A stretch of 64,000 nucleotides of DNA from Silvania confinis (GCF_025564085.1 NZ_JAMGZJ010000070.1:1-64000); one strand, 5' to 3'; positions 26,048 to 34,862 are shown, numbered from the stretch's first letter. Numbers and translations are program-made. The notes: generated from the letters alone by a model not told the origin.

Positions 26048-27694
26048 ATGGACATGTCAGCTGCCGATCTTTTTCACACCTACGACCTGACGGCGAAGCT
26101 CGCAGGCCAGTACTCTGAACTGAGCCGCGAGTTTGCCGCGCTGCAGAAACAGTTTGACGATAAGCGTAACCAGCCTGATGCCAGCATCATGGTTTACGGC
26201 GTGTATAACGCCGGAAAAAGCACGCTGATCAATGCCCTGGTGGGGGAGCGCGTTGCCAAAACCGGCGACATTCCGCTGACCGACCGCGTGGATGCGTACC
26301 GCTGGCATAACAGCATGATCCTCGATACCCCGGGAGTGGATGCGCCGCTCAAACATGAAGCCGTTACCCGCGAGCAGATGCTGAAAGCGGACGCCGTGAT
26401 TTTTGTCGTCAACCCGTCGGGTGCGGCGGAAGAAGAGAAGACGCTTCAGGTACTGATCGAGATTCTGCAGGCGAAGAAAAAGCTGTTTCTGGTGCTCAAC
26501 GATAAAGACAGAATGGACATCGAGTCGTTAACGCGCCTCAAAAATGACATTCGTATTCGTCTGCAGACCCTGGCCGATGCGCAGGGGTTAACAGATGTGC
26601 TGCAGGCAATCCCGATTTTGCGCGTGAATGCCGAGATGGCGTTGCAAGCCAAACTGGAGAATCGCGCCGGGCTGCTGCGAATGAGCGAATTTCCGCTGTT
26701 TGAAGCGGAGCTGGAGGCATTCATCGCCAGCATCGACAGCCAGCATATCTATCGCCGTCTTGGCGGTGAACTGAAGGCGTTTCTGGAGCGCGTCCTCCTG
26801 GTGCTGGACAAAAACACCACCAGCGAAACCGTGCGCAGCTTTGATGCGTTGTTGAAAAACATCGTTGAGCAGCAGCATCTTTGTCGCAAAACGATAATCG
26901 ATGAAGTTAAACGCCAGCGCGATGTGATGTATCAGGGCAGTAAAACCGCACTGCGTCAGGATCCACAGCAGGCGCAGATGAAAATTGATGCCCTGTTTAA
27001 GCAGGCCTGCGGGCAGATCGAAGGGGTGCAACAGCAGGAGACAACGTTCCTGGTTCAGCGTTTTGCCGATGATGTGGACAGCCTTCAGGCGACCATTTTA
27101 AGCCAGGCCAGTAGCGGTGCGGCGCAGGATATTCCGCACATGCCGGGCATGCAGGCGACGACCCATGTTGAGCAACCCGAAAAAGGCGGCATCAACGCGG
27201 ATATGGTCAGCCAGGCGGTGAACTCGCTGAGTTCGATCGCCAAACCGGAACACATTGTGACGGGTCTTGGGGTGGTAAAAGACTGGCTGCCATCGCTGAT
27301 GAAAGGGATCGGGCCAAAAACCATGGAAAAATGGGGCGCGATGGTGGTCGGCAAGTGGATCCCTTACGTCGGACCGGCCATCACGATTATCAGCTCGCTG
27401 TGGGGTATTTTTGCGGAAGATCGCGAGAGTAAACATGCGCGCGAACAGAGCGAGCAGTATCGCCGGGAGTGGGAGCGCTATCAGCAGGAGATGGAGGATT
27501 TCGCGACTACCATCGCCAATCAGTTCGACGCCAATGTGACTCGTATGGTGAATGAGGATTTAAATCTTCTGTTCAACGACATTCTGGATAAGGTCAAAGC
27601 CGCGCGGGAGATAGCCAGTCAGCAGGACAAGGTTCTGAGCGATCACGTGTTGGAAGCCCAGCGTCTTGCTTCCCTGCTGCGTCATTTTGCGTGA
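26048..27694 (+). CDS. Dynamin-like GTPase C of the WYL operon
   Basis: A 548-residue GTPase with the clearest G motifs of the operon: G1 GVYNAGKS (51-58), switch Thr in IPLTD (T78), G3 DTPG (93-96) and G4 LNDKD near 149. The C-terminal half is helical. A hydrophobic segment near 428-455 (VVGKWIPYVGPAITIISSLW) looks membrane-associated and is followed by charged coiled coil. The start lies 4 bp after the GTPase B stop with a weak ribosome site, consistent with coupling. The stop overlaps the next gene start (GTGA). The G domain resembles Era/YfjP-like and dynamin-like proteins; no function is assigned. Confidence 0.8.
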   Translation: MDMSAADLFHTYDLTAKLAGQYSELSREFAALQKQFDDKRNQPDASIMVYGVYNAGKSTLINALVGERVAKTGDIPLTDRVDAYRWHNSMILDTPGVDAPLKHEAVTREQMLKADAVIFVVNPSGAAEEEKTLQVLIEILQAKKKLFLVLNDKDRMDIESLTRLKNDIRIRLQTLADAQGLTDVLQAIPILRVNAEMALQAKLENRAGLLRMSEFPLFEAELEAFIASIDSQHIYRRLGGELKAFLERVLLVLDKNTTSETVRSFDALLKNIVEQQHLCRKTIIDEVKRQRDVMYQGSKTALRQDPQQAQMKIDALFKQACGQIEGVQQQETTFLVQRFADDVDSLQATILSQASSGAAQDIPHMPGMQATTHVEQPEKGGINADMVSQAVNSLSSIAKPEHIVTGLGVVKDWLPSLMKGIGPKTMEKWGAMVVGKWIPYVGPAITIISSLWGIFAEDRESKHAREQSEQYRREWERYQQEMEDFATTIANQFDANVTRMVNEDLNLLFNDILDKVKAAREIASQQDKVLSDHVLEAQRLASLLRHFA

Positions 27695-27954
27695 GTAACG
27701 AATCCCTTTCGCCCTTCCCCTGTAACGCCTGCGGCAAATGTTGCCGCAGGGTCAGTGCCAGCCCCGAAACCGCGTTCCTCGATCGTGGGGACGGGGTCTG
27801 CCAGCATTTTGTCGAAGAGACGCATCTGTGCGCCATTTATGAGACGCGCCCGTTGGTCTGCCGGGTAGAAGATTACTATCGTGCAAAGCTGAAAGAGGTT
27901 ATTGCGTGGGATGACTTTGTTCGGCTGAACGTCGCGATATGCGAGAAGCTGTAA
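27691..27954 (+). CDS. YkgJ-family cysteine-cluster protein
   Basis: An 87-residue protein with CNACGKCC (Cys at 11, 14, 17, 18), plus Cys in GVCQHF, HLCAIYETRPLVC and VAICEKL. This is the CxxCxxCC pattern of YkgJ/UPF0153 proteins, which probably bind zinc or an Fe-S cluster. The GTG start overlaps the stop of GTPase C by 4 bp, so it is translationally coupled. It is unclear whether it works with the GTPases or is a conserved neighbour captured by the operon. Confidence 0.85.
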   Translation: MSNESLSPFPCNACGKCCRRVSASPETAFLDRGDGVCQHFVEETHLCAIYETRPLVCRVEDYYRAKLKEVIAWDDFVRLNVAICEKL

Positions 27955-27965
27955 TACGAAACGCC

Positions 27966-28949
27966 TTACCCTGCCGACATAAATCCTCTCAGCCGCGCAA
28001 TCACCGATTCCCCCAGCGGCAAAAATCGTGAATCGGTCATCACCTGCAGTTCATCGGCGGAATTGATCGCCGTGATGTAGCTTTTACGAAACGCGGTCGG
28101 CGTCATGCGGCAGTATTTATTGAAGGCGAAAATCAGCTGCTTATGGCAGCTGAACCCGCAGGTGTAGCTGATGTCGGTGATCGGAATATGGGTATCTTTC
28201 AGCAGCCGCTTGGCCTTATTAATGCGGATCATGGTCAGATATTCTTTGAAGTTGTAGCCGCTGATCTTCTTAAAGGTGCGTGAAAAATGGTGATAGCTGA
28301 CCCCGGCGTTATCGGCGATGGTGGTTAAGGTCAGTTCATCGTCGAAATGCTGGTTAATGAACTCGATGCCGTACTTCACCAACTGCTGATCTTTCTTTCT
28401 GATGGTGACTTGCTGGCGGTCATCCTGACGCTTGCCGGTGGCGGCAAGCGTGCCTAACAGCTGATAAACCAGCGAGATGCGGTCAAATGACGATTGCGCG
28501 CGCACCAGGTGCTCAACCAGCGCAATCACGCTATTTCTGAGCTGTTTGTCTGCGTCGCGTTCCTGATTAGGGGTCAGAGAGGCGTACTCCATCTGTGGGG
28601 CCGGGTGGGTCTCATCAAACAGGTTCGGCGCAAACTGCAGGGTTAACAGCTGGCTGTTTGGCGCGCGGGCTTCCAGAGAGTGGATCTCATCCGGGTTGAT
28701 GTACAGCATCCCGCCTGCGGCAAAAACCGATGTGCTATGCCCGAGGGTGACAGAAAATTCCCCGGACAGAATGCAGATCAGTTCCGGCGCCGAGTGCCAG
28801 TGCGGTTCGCAGTAGAATACCTCGGCGGCGAACACGTTCAGCTTCTCCGCATCAAACGAGATCAGTTCGTAGCCGCTGCCTTCATGGATGGCGGTCGTTG
28901 CCTGCTGCGGCGAGTTGACCCGGGACCGGGCGACAGAAAAGGGGAACAT
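27966..28949 (-). CDS. AraC-family regulator with cupin sensor, next to GH3 operon
   Basis: A 327-residue regulator. An N-terminal cupin-type arabinose-binding-like domain (FYCEPHWHSAPELICILSGE) is followed by a C-terminal AraC domain with two helix-turn-helices (LTTIADNAGVSYHHFSRTF and ITDISYTCGFSCHKQLIFAF). The start at 28949 follows GGAG by eight bases; the frame opens earlier at a TTG (29000) without support. It follows the GPH transporter and GH3 genes on the same strand, so it probably regulates their use of a beta-glycoside. Confidence 0.85.
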   Translation of the reverse strand: MFPFSVARSRVNSPQQATTAIHEGSGYELISFDAEKLNVFAAEVFYCEPHWHSAPELICILSGEFSVTLGHSTSVFAAGGMLYINPDEIHSLEARAPNSQLLTLQFAPNLFDETHPAPQMEYASLTPNQERDADKQLRNSVIALVEHLVRAQSSFDRISLVYQLLGTLAATGKRQDDRQQVTIRKKDQQLVKYGIEFINQHFDDELTLTTIADNAGVSYHHFSRTFKKISGYNFKEYLTMIRINKAKRLLKDTHIPITDISYTCGFSCHKQLIFAFNKYCRMTPTAFRKSYITAINSADELQVMTDSRFLPLGESVIARLRGFMSAG

Positions 28950-29015
28950 CGCTAACTCTCCGTCAAATGAAGGCGGGGCGTGTCCCTCTTGCCAAAGCAA
29001 GAGGGAACTCAGGCT

Positions 29016-31370
29016 TTACTGCTGTGCTGCAGGCCCGGCAAGGGCGTTCGCCAGCTCCTGACGCGTGATATCAATAGTCAGGAATTCCGTTAAAGAGATA
29101 AACAGACCGAAGACCAGATCGGGCGCAATCGCACATAATTTTTCTCGCACCTGCTGCTCAGGCAGGCCATTTTTGCTGGCCACCAGCGTCACCACGCGGG
29201 CGAAGGCGGGTGGGTTGCCGATCAGTTGAGTCAGCGAATTATCAATTTTCAGCGGCGCGTAGCGCGGTGTTGCCCGCACGGCGATCGCGATACTCAATGC
29301 CGTATCCCGCGAGGAGCGTGCAATATGCAGCTGATACTCGCCGGAATCGACGACCCAGTCGCCGATGCCCGGGTGATAACAGGCAAAGTCCTGCCAGTTC
29401 AGCTCCAGAGTTACGGTTTTACTTTCACCGGGTTCGAGATGGACTTTGGCAAAGGCTTTGAGCGCCTTCTCTTCGCGCGCCAGCTCACCGGCCGGGGCAG
29501 AGAGATACAGCTGCACCACCTCTTTCCCTGCCATGTTGCCGCTGTTGGTGACGTCAACGCTGACGGTTACTGTCTTGCCTTCTTCCAGCTCGCGCACCGA
29601 GGTGGTCAGCCCGCTGTAGTCGAAGGTGGTGTAGCTCAGGCCAAAACCAAACGGGAACAGCGGGGTCAGTTTGCGGCGGTCATAGTAGCGATATCCCACG
29701 TACAGCCCTTCGCTGTAGTGATGGCGCAGGTTCTCGCCAGGATAGTTAAGCCAGGCCGGGGTCTCTTCAAGCGTATTCGGCACGGTGACCGTCAGCTTGC
29801 CGCACGGGTTGGCGCGGCCAAACAGGATATCGGCGACCGCGCGGCCCATGCCTTGTCCGCCAAAGTGGGTTTCGAGCAGCGCTTTGCAGTCGGACAGCCA
29901 TGGCATCACCACCGCATCGCTGTTGGCCAGCACCACGATCAGGTTCGGCTGCTGTTGCGCGACGGCGCGGATCAGTTCTTCGTGTGCCGGCAAAATATGC
30001 AAATCCTGGCGATCGCCATTTTCACCGTCTTCGCCAATGGCGGTGCTGACAAACACAATCGCCACGTCGGCATTTTTCGCCACCGCAACGGCCTGCGCCA
30101 GCGCCTGCGGATCGCTGGCGTTATCCTCCGGCGTCCCGACCGCGTATTCGACGTTGAAGTCGCTGCCGGCCACTTCAAAAATCTCATCCAGCGGACGGTC
30201 GAGCATATACGGTACCGTGGTGGCACAACCCGAGCCCTGGATCACCGGCTCCTGCGCGGGCTTGCCCAGCACCGCGAGGGTGCGCTGTTTGCCTTTCTGC
30301 AGAGGCAGAATGGCATCTGCATTTTTCAGCAGGACGATGGATTCGGCCGCCAGGCGCTGCGCCAGTTGATGATGCTGGTGGTAATCCGCTTTGCTGCCCG
30401 GCTTGCGGTGGCGCTGCACCTTGTCGATCAGGGTCAGCATCCGCAGGCAGGCGGTGTCGAGAACCTCTGCGGGGATCTCGCCCCGGTTGATGGCTGCCAG
30501 TAAATCCTTCTTGTCGAGCTGGGTTTCCGGCATCGCCAGGTCGTTACCCGCCAGCAGGGACGCCGGGCGGTCTTTGATGCCGTACCAGTCGGACATCACC
30601 AGCCCGTCGTACTGCCATTCCGTACGCAGCACGTCGGTCAGCAGCCATTTATCCTGCGAGGTCTGCACGCCGTTGAGACGGTTGTAGGAGGACATCACCG
30701 TCCACGGATTCGCTTTCTCGATCGCGCGTTTAAAGCCCGCGAGATAGATCTCGCGCAAGGCCCGCTCTTCAATCACTGAATCCATTTCGGTGCGGCGGTA
30801 TTCGGAGTTATTGGCGGCAAAGTGCTTCAGGCTGGCACCGACGCCGTTGTCCTGCAGGCCGTTGATCAGCGCGGCGGCAATGTCGCCACTCACCACCGGA
30901 TCTTCGGAATAGTATTCATACCCGCGACCGGCCAGCGGCGTGCGGCGAATATTGATCCCCGGCCCGAGCAGGAGGCCAACGCCCATCTCCTGGCACTCCT
31001 GCGCCAGCGCGGCACCCATCTGATACACCAGCGAGATATCCCAGCTGCACGCCAGGGTCGAGCCGTTCGGGAAGCAGGTCGCCGGTTTCGATTTAGTGAA
31101 CAACGCCTCGGAGCCGCCTTTGTGTTCTTCGTGCTCAACGTCGCCAGCACTCTGCGCGATCACGTCGAGAAAATCGGTGATGTTCCAGCTTTCGCCCTGT
31201 TCAATCTGGCTGGTGCTGTAACGCACCCCGTAGGTGCCATCGGTCATCACAATGTCTTCAATGCCGTGTCGCGGCAGGCTGGCGGTGCGCCACAGGCCAC
31301 TTCCGCTAAGCAGGGCCACTTTGTCTTCGGCGCTCATGGCCGCAATAATCGCGTGAAAGTCAGTTTTCAT
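29016..31370 (-). CDS. Cytoplasmic beta-glucosidase, GH3
   Basis: A 784-residue GH3 enzyme with the (alpha/beta)8 domain, sandwich domain and C-terminal fibronectin-III-like domain. The catalytic nucleophile is D261 in LVMSDWYGIKD, and KHFAANNSE is the conserved substrate-contact motif. There is no signal peptide, so it acts on imported, unphosphorylated oligosaccharide, which fits the adjacent GPH symporter. The start at 31370 has AGGGG ahead; the frame continues nine codons upstream into the transporter. Activity on glucosides versus xylosides cannot be told. Confidence 0.92.
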   Translation of the reverse strand: MKTDFHAIIAAMSAEDKVALLSGSGLWRTASLPRHGIEDIVMTDGTYGVRYSTSQIEQGESWNITDFLDVIAQSAGDVEHEEHKGGSEALFTKSKPATCFPNGSTLACSWDISLVYQMGAALAQECQEMGVGLLLGPGINIRRTPLAGRGYEYYSEDPVVSGDIAAALINGLQDNGVGASLKHFAANNSEYRRTEMDSVIEERALREIYLAGFKRAIEKANPWTVMSSYNRLNGVQTSQDKWLLTDVLRTEWQYDGLVMSDWYGIKDRPASLLAGNDLAMPETQLDKKDLLAAINRGEIPAEVLDTACLRMLTLIDKVQRHRKPGSKADYHQHHQLAQRLAAESIVLLKNADAILPLQKGKQRTLAVLGKPAQEPVIQGSGCATTVPYMLDRPLDEIFEVAGSDFNVEYAVGTPEDNASDPQALAQAVAVAKNADVAIVFVSTAIGEDGENGDRQDLHILPAHEELIRAVAQQQPNLIVVLANSDAVVMPWLSDCKALLETHFGGQGMGRAVADILFGRANPCGKLTVTVPNTLEETPAWLNYPGENLRHHYSEGLYVGYRYYDRRKLTPLFPFGFGLSYTTFDYSGLTTSVRELEEGKTVTVSVDVTNSGNMAGKEVVQLYLSAPAGELAREEKALKAFAKVHLEPGESKTVTLELNWQDFACYHPGIGDWVVDSGEYQLHIARSSRDTALSIAIAVRATPRYAPLKIDNSLTQLIGNPPAFARVVTLVASKNGLPEQQVREKLCAIAPDLVFGLFISLTEFLTIDITRQELANALAGPAAQQ

Positions 31371-31386
31371 ATTTTTCCCCTGGTGC

Positions 31387-32748
31387 TTACTGCGCATTAA
31401 CTTTGCGTAACTGAATGTCTTTGATGATGTTGCGGTAGGTGTTTTCGTCCAGGGTATAGAAGAAGACGAACACCATACTCAGGGCAAACATCAGGGCCGG
31501 GAACAGGGTCATCATCAGGTTGATGCCGTTGAGTGCGCTGGCGCTGAGGTGCTCGGAAGAGTAGTCAAAATAGTCGAGCATCAACCCGGCGCAGCCGCCG
31601 CCAATGGCCATCGCAATTTTGGTGATGAAGTTAAAGAAGCCGTAGATCGCCCCCTCGGCACGCACGCCCTGTTTCCATTCGGCGTATTCCACGGTGTCGG
31701 CAATCATCGACCACATCGCCACAAAGCCCATCCCCAGGGTGATACTGAACAGGCACACGCCGGTCATGATCAGGGTGCCATTGCTGCCCGCGAGAAAATA
31801 CTGGAACAACATGCCGAGGATGCCGATCAGCAGCGCGAACTGCACCATCCACTTTTTACCCATCAGGCTGATGAGTTTTTCCGACACGATGGTGCCCGCG
31901 ACATACGCCGCCGACTGGATCAAAAAGAATTTGGTGGTGAAGGACTCGTCGGCGAGCGTGTATTTGATGAAGTAAATCGCGATGGCCATCCACACCGTGT
32001 AGGCGATGTAAAAGAACACGGTGAACGCCGAGAGGTTGATTAACGGCAGGTTGCCGGACACCGCCGAGACCATCTCTTTCAGCGTCGGGGCTTTTTGATC
32101 CGGCTGGGTTTTGACGCGTTCTTTGGTCATGCCAAAGCAGGCGAGGAAGAAGAAGGTGGCCAACAGGCTGAAGCAGCTGACGGCAAACACGTAGCCCATT
32201 TTCTTATCGGTAAACTGCGAAATCAGCAAGTCGGCGGTGGTCGAGACAATCAGGTATCCGACAATCGCCAGCACAATGCGGTACACCGACAGCGAGGCGC
32301 GGGAACCTTCGTGCTGCGTCAGGGTATTGGTCATCGCGGAATAGGGGGTATTAACCGCCGTGTAGGCCAGGCAGTACAGGGTGTAGGAAAAGAGCGCGTA
32401 ATAGAACTTATACTCTTCGCCTAAGGTGCTGAAGCACAGGATGGTGAGGATCCCCAGCGGCACGGCACCAAATAACAAGTACGGGCGCAGCTTGCCGTAG
32501 CGGGTGTTGGTTTTATCAATCACGTAGCCGATACAGATGTTGAACAGCGCATCCAGCACGCGGGCAATCACGAAGATCAGGCTCGCCTGCACGGCGCTGA
32601 TGCCATAGATATTGGTGTAGAAGAACAGCAGGAACAGCGAGACGAAGCCAAACGACAGGTTGGAGGCCAGATCGCCAAACCCGTAGCCGATCTTTTCCCG
32701 CACGCTGACTTTGACGTAGCTGTCAGAAGTGATGTCTGTTGTTTTCAT
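31387..32748 (-). CDS. GPH-family glycoside:cation symporter
   Basis: A 453-residue inner-membrane transporter with 12 hydrophobic segments of the GPH (MelB/XylP/YicJ) family. The family start VREKIGYGFGDLASNLSF and loop DKTNTRYGKLRPYLLFG are clear. It imports oligosaccharide that the downstream GH3 enzyme splits; the genes are 16 bp apart on one transcript. It is a distant paralogue of YicJ at 37328. Confidence 0.9.
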   Translation of the reverse strand: MKTTDITSDSYVKVSVREKIGYGFGDLASNLSFGFVSLFLLFFYTNIYGISAVQASLIFVIARVLDALFNICIGYVIDKTNTRYGKLRPYLLFGAVPLGILTILCFSTLGEEYKFYYALFSYTLYCLAYTAVNTPYSAMTNTLTQHEGSRASLSVYRIVLAIVGYLIVSTTADLLISQFTDKKMGYVFAVSCFSLLATFFFLACFGMTKERVKTQPDQKAPTLKEMVSAVSGNLPLINLSAFTVFFYIAYTVWMAIAIYFIKYTLADESFTTKFFLIQSAAYVAGTIVSEKLISLMGKKWMVQFALLIGILGMLFQYFLAGSNGTLIMTGVCLFSITLGMGFVAMWSMIADTVEYAEWKQGVRAEGAIYGFFNFITKIAMAIGGGCAGLMLDYFDYSSEHLSASALNGINLMMTLFPALMFALSMVFVFFYTLDENTYRNIIKDIQLRKVNAQ

Positions 32749-32940
32749 TTTGTAGAGTACTCATTCTGATTGGTGTCGTGCTGAGTATACCGGGGCGCTG
32801 ATGGGCGGCTTGCCAGCCTTTGTTTGTGGAGTTCCGATTTTTTGCGCGGGGTGGGGTTTGTGGTGGAGTTGTGAGGGGGGTCACAGGGGGGAGGTGAGAT
32901 CTGCCAGACGCGTTCCCCCCGCCAGAGGTTGTTTCGGTGC

Positions 32941-33420
32941 TCAGGATGTTGCGAAGCTATTCCACTCGTCTTTATACAGAATATTACCCTCACAATATTT
33001 CCACGTTATTTTCTCGTATCTTAACTGGATATCTTCAAGGTGGGTGTTGCTGATCCCTGCCGGGTGAAGTAAGGGTGAGATTGAAGCAATTCTGACGTTC
33101 TCCATAATAATGTTGAAGTATTCGCTCTCTACACCTTGATCCAGAGTCTTATACATTTTTAACGTTGCTGATGTAAACGTCCTCCCTTCACACATTGCGC
33201 GATATAAAATGGGCGTTGCGCTGTCAAATTCTTTATGAATATTGAGAGGTCGATGCACCCGGGTGCTTGTCAGTCGGCCCGTATTGGGGCTTTCGGGTAC
33301 CCAGACGGTATGGCTTACGTTACGAATTTCGAAAGAACCGAGGCGAGAGGGCAGTAATGACGGGCCAATAATGGGTGAGCCATTTTCATCTGTAAGCCAT
33401 AAGTGAGCGGGATTAGACAT
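32941..33420 (-). CDS. Hcp-family type VI secretion protein (TssD), orphan
   Basis: A 159-residue protein of the Hcp/TssD family. Family features are MSNPAHLWLTDENGSPIIGP, then EIRNVSHTVW and the beta-strand-rich core (RVHRPLNIHKEFDSATPILY). Hcp forms the tube of the type VI machine and carries small effectors. No other type VI genes are present, so this is an orphan used by a machine elsewhere. AAAGGA precedes the ATG. It is last in a leftward group after a candidate effector and immunity gene. The DNA is AT-rich relative to the flanks. Confidence 0.85.
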   Translation of the reverse strand: MSNPAHLWLTDENGSPIIGPSLLPSRLGSFEIRNVSHTVWVPESPNTGRLTSTRVHRPLNIHKEFDSATPILYRAMCEGRTFTSATLKMYKTLDQGVESEYFNIIMENVRIASISPLLHPAGISNTHLEDIQLRYEKITWKYCEGNILYKDEWNSFATS

Positions 33421-33446
33421 GAGAATATCCTTTTAGAATTGATGAA

Positions 33447-33638
33447 TTACCTTTGCTTGATACAGAAAATAGCGATACCAACAGCGATAATGAATAGGCC
33501 AATGGCTTTGATGGCGATATTTTCAGGTAAATACGATACGGCAAGTAGTGAAAAGACAATAACAATGAGTAGTGGGATACCTCCACGCAGGCAAAAGGAT
33601 AATTGCTCTTTTACCCACTTTTTCAGGAACTGCATCAT
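33447..33638 (-). CDS. Small two-helix membrane protein, candidate immunity protein
   Basis: A 63-residue protein with a basic N-terminus (FLKKWVKEQLSF) and two hydrophobic segments (GGIPLLIVIVFSLLAVSYLP and IKAIGLFIIAVGIAIF). The start codon overlaps the stop of the upstream 231-residue gene (ATGA), so the two are coupled. Hcp follows 26 bp later. The coupling to an unknown protein in an hcp cluster fits an effector-immunity pair. It is clearly similar to the protein at 34677-34862. The function is inferred. Confidence 0.6.
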   Translation of the reverse strand: MMQFLKKWVKEQLSFCLRGGIPLLIVIVFSLLAVSYLPENIAIKAIGLFIIAVGIAIFCIKQR

Positions 33639-34330
33639 CCTTTTATCATCCTGGAGATGGCATGTGCGATGTCGTTGTCTGAAGTTGAAGCAGCGTTGAA
33701 AATTAATGATTTAAGAATAATAGGTTCGATAATGAAAAACATCATTTCGAGTTCATTGTGATAGAGGGCGTTATAGTAATAAGGATGGGATGATTTAAGA
33801 AGGTTGGCGCTTTTTGAAGCTTCTTCAACCAAACCGTATGCCTTCAGGAGAAACACTGAGTAAGTTGATAAAGTTCCTATCTTCGATTTTATCCATGCAT
33901 GAGTATGAGCACCAGTACAGATAGCCTCTGTTATTGAATAAACTAAAGCCTGGCTTGTCAGCATCGACGTAGAAAGGGTGATGCCCAATCTCAATAAAAG
34001 AGTTTGTATGTGTTGAATACGATCAATCGATTTGTTTTGTAAAAGACAATCAACGTAAATTGATACCATCTGGAAGATAATATTCCTGTCCTTAACCAAT
34101 CGAATAATTGCTTTTATAAATCGGATATCTTCATGCTGTAATCTCGAGCATACATCCTGATAATTATCAGTAAAGCATGAAGTATAGTAACTCAGCCGAG
34201 TTGCACCATCCCCAATAATTTTTGCTTGTTTAATCACATCATCCTTTACGCCTGATAGAGCCTCCTCTAATTTAACAGACAGTAATTTCTCCGCTTCCAT
34301 TTTTCTTATCAATGAATCGCTATAATACAT
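33635..34330 (-). CDS. 231-residue protein of unknown family, candidate type VI effector
   Basis: Not recognised. It is predicted to be mostly helical, with weakly hydrophobic segments near 110-145 (LLRLGITLSTSMLTSQALVY) and 195-215 (FFIIEPIILKSLIF). There is no signal peptide or known catalytic motif. A strong GGAGG precedes the ATG. It heads the group effector-immunity-hcp on the minus strand, which is why a secreted toxin is suggested; a membrane-active toxin would fit the membrane-bound partner. Codon use is AT-rich, unlike the core genes, suggesting transfer. Confidence 0.55.
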   Translation of the reverse strand: MYYSDSLIRKMEAEKLLSVKLEEALSGVKDDVIKQAKIIGDGATRLSYYTSCFTDNYQDVCSRLQHEDIRFIKAIIRLVKDRNIIFQMVSIYVDCLLQNKSIDRIQHIQTLLLRLGITLSTSMLTSQALVYSITEAICTGAHTHAWIKSKIGTLSTYSVFLLKAYGLVEEASKSANLLKSSHPYYYNALYHNELEMMFFIIEPIILKSLIFNAASTSDNDIAHAISRMIKG

Positions 34331-34676
34331 ATCACCTCCTGTGACCTCGCTAAAGCACGCATGCTAATTTCTATATAATTACAAAATATTATTGTGACTT
34401 AATTCACGCTTGTTGAATTTTCAAGAGTTTCATTTTGGTTTTTTTAATGTAATTATTTACTTAGTGAATAAATTATTCAAAAATCATAATGTCGAAGATT
34501 AACATGTAACTGATCCTTGTCGAATGCTAGAGCGGTGGTGTCGAAGAGGTTTTTTCATTCATCAATTTGAGGTTATATGTTTATAATCTAGCCATTACCT
34601 TTAAATGCAGGCACCTCAATCCTTTTAATTACTCAGGCTCAGACATTGCTGACTCAATATTACGGATGATAAAATA
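34331..34676. other. AT-rich intergenic region between divergent genes
   Basis: 346 bp with no convincing gene, between the divergent candidate effector and the small membrane protein. It is strongly AT-rich. TATAAT at 34582-34587 is a possible rightward -10. I see no clear RNA gene. Confidence 0.5.
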
Positions 34677-34862
34677 ATGAAAAAAGCGCTCATGCAATGG
34701 ATTAAAAAGCAGATCTCTTTTGCCTTTTGGGCCTGGATCCCTTTTTTGGTAATGATGATCTTTGCTGTTTTGGCCGCTCACTATCTGCCGCGCGAGTTGG
34801 CCTTAAAATCAATAGCTGCGTTTATCGTGTTAACAATGGCTTATGTGTTTTTTCGGAAATGA
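34677..34862 (+). CDS. Second copy of the small membrane (immunity-like) protein
   Basis: A 61-residue protein with pattern WIKKQISF...IPFLVMMIFAVLAAHYLP...ALKSIAAFIV, aligning along its length with the 63-residue protein at 33447-33638 (WxKxQxSF, IPxL, YLP, AxKxI, FI in register). It is on the opposite strand and lacks an adjacent effector. Duplicated immunity genes without toxin are common near type VI loci as orphan protection. That role is inference. Confidence 0.65.
   Translation: MKKALMQWIKKQISFAFWAWIPFLVMMIFAVLAAHYLPRELALKSIAAFIVLTMAYVFFRK

Noticed and set aside
21871-27954. Calling the GTPase operon Eleos/LeoABC
   Set aside because: Eleos has two components (LeoA and LeoBC). Here there are three GTPases, a small coiled-coil protein and a WYL regulator, and I see no specific LeoA sequence match.
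29226-30503. Long plus-strand open frame opposite the GH3 gene
   Set aside because: Composition artefact of the real minus-strand gene, with His/Arg-rich translation typical of antisense reading.
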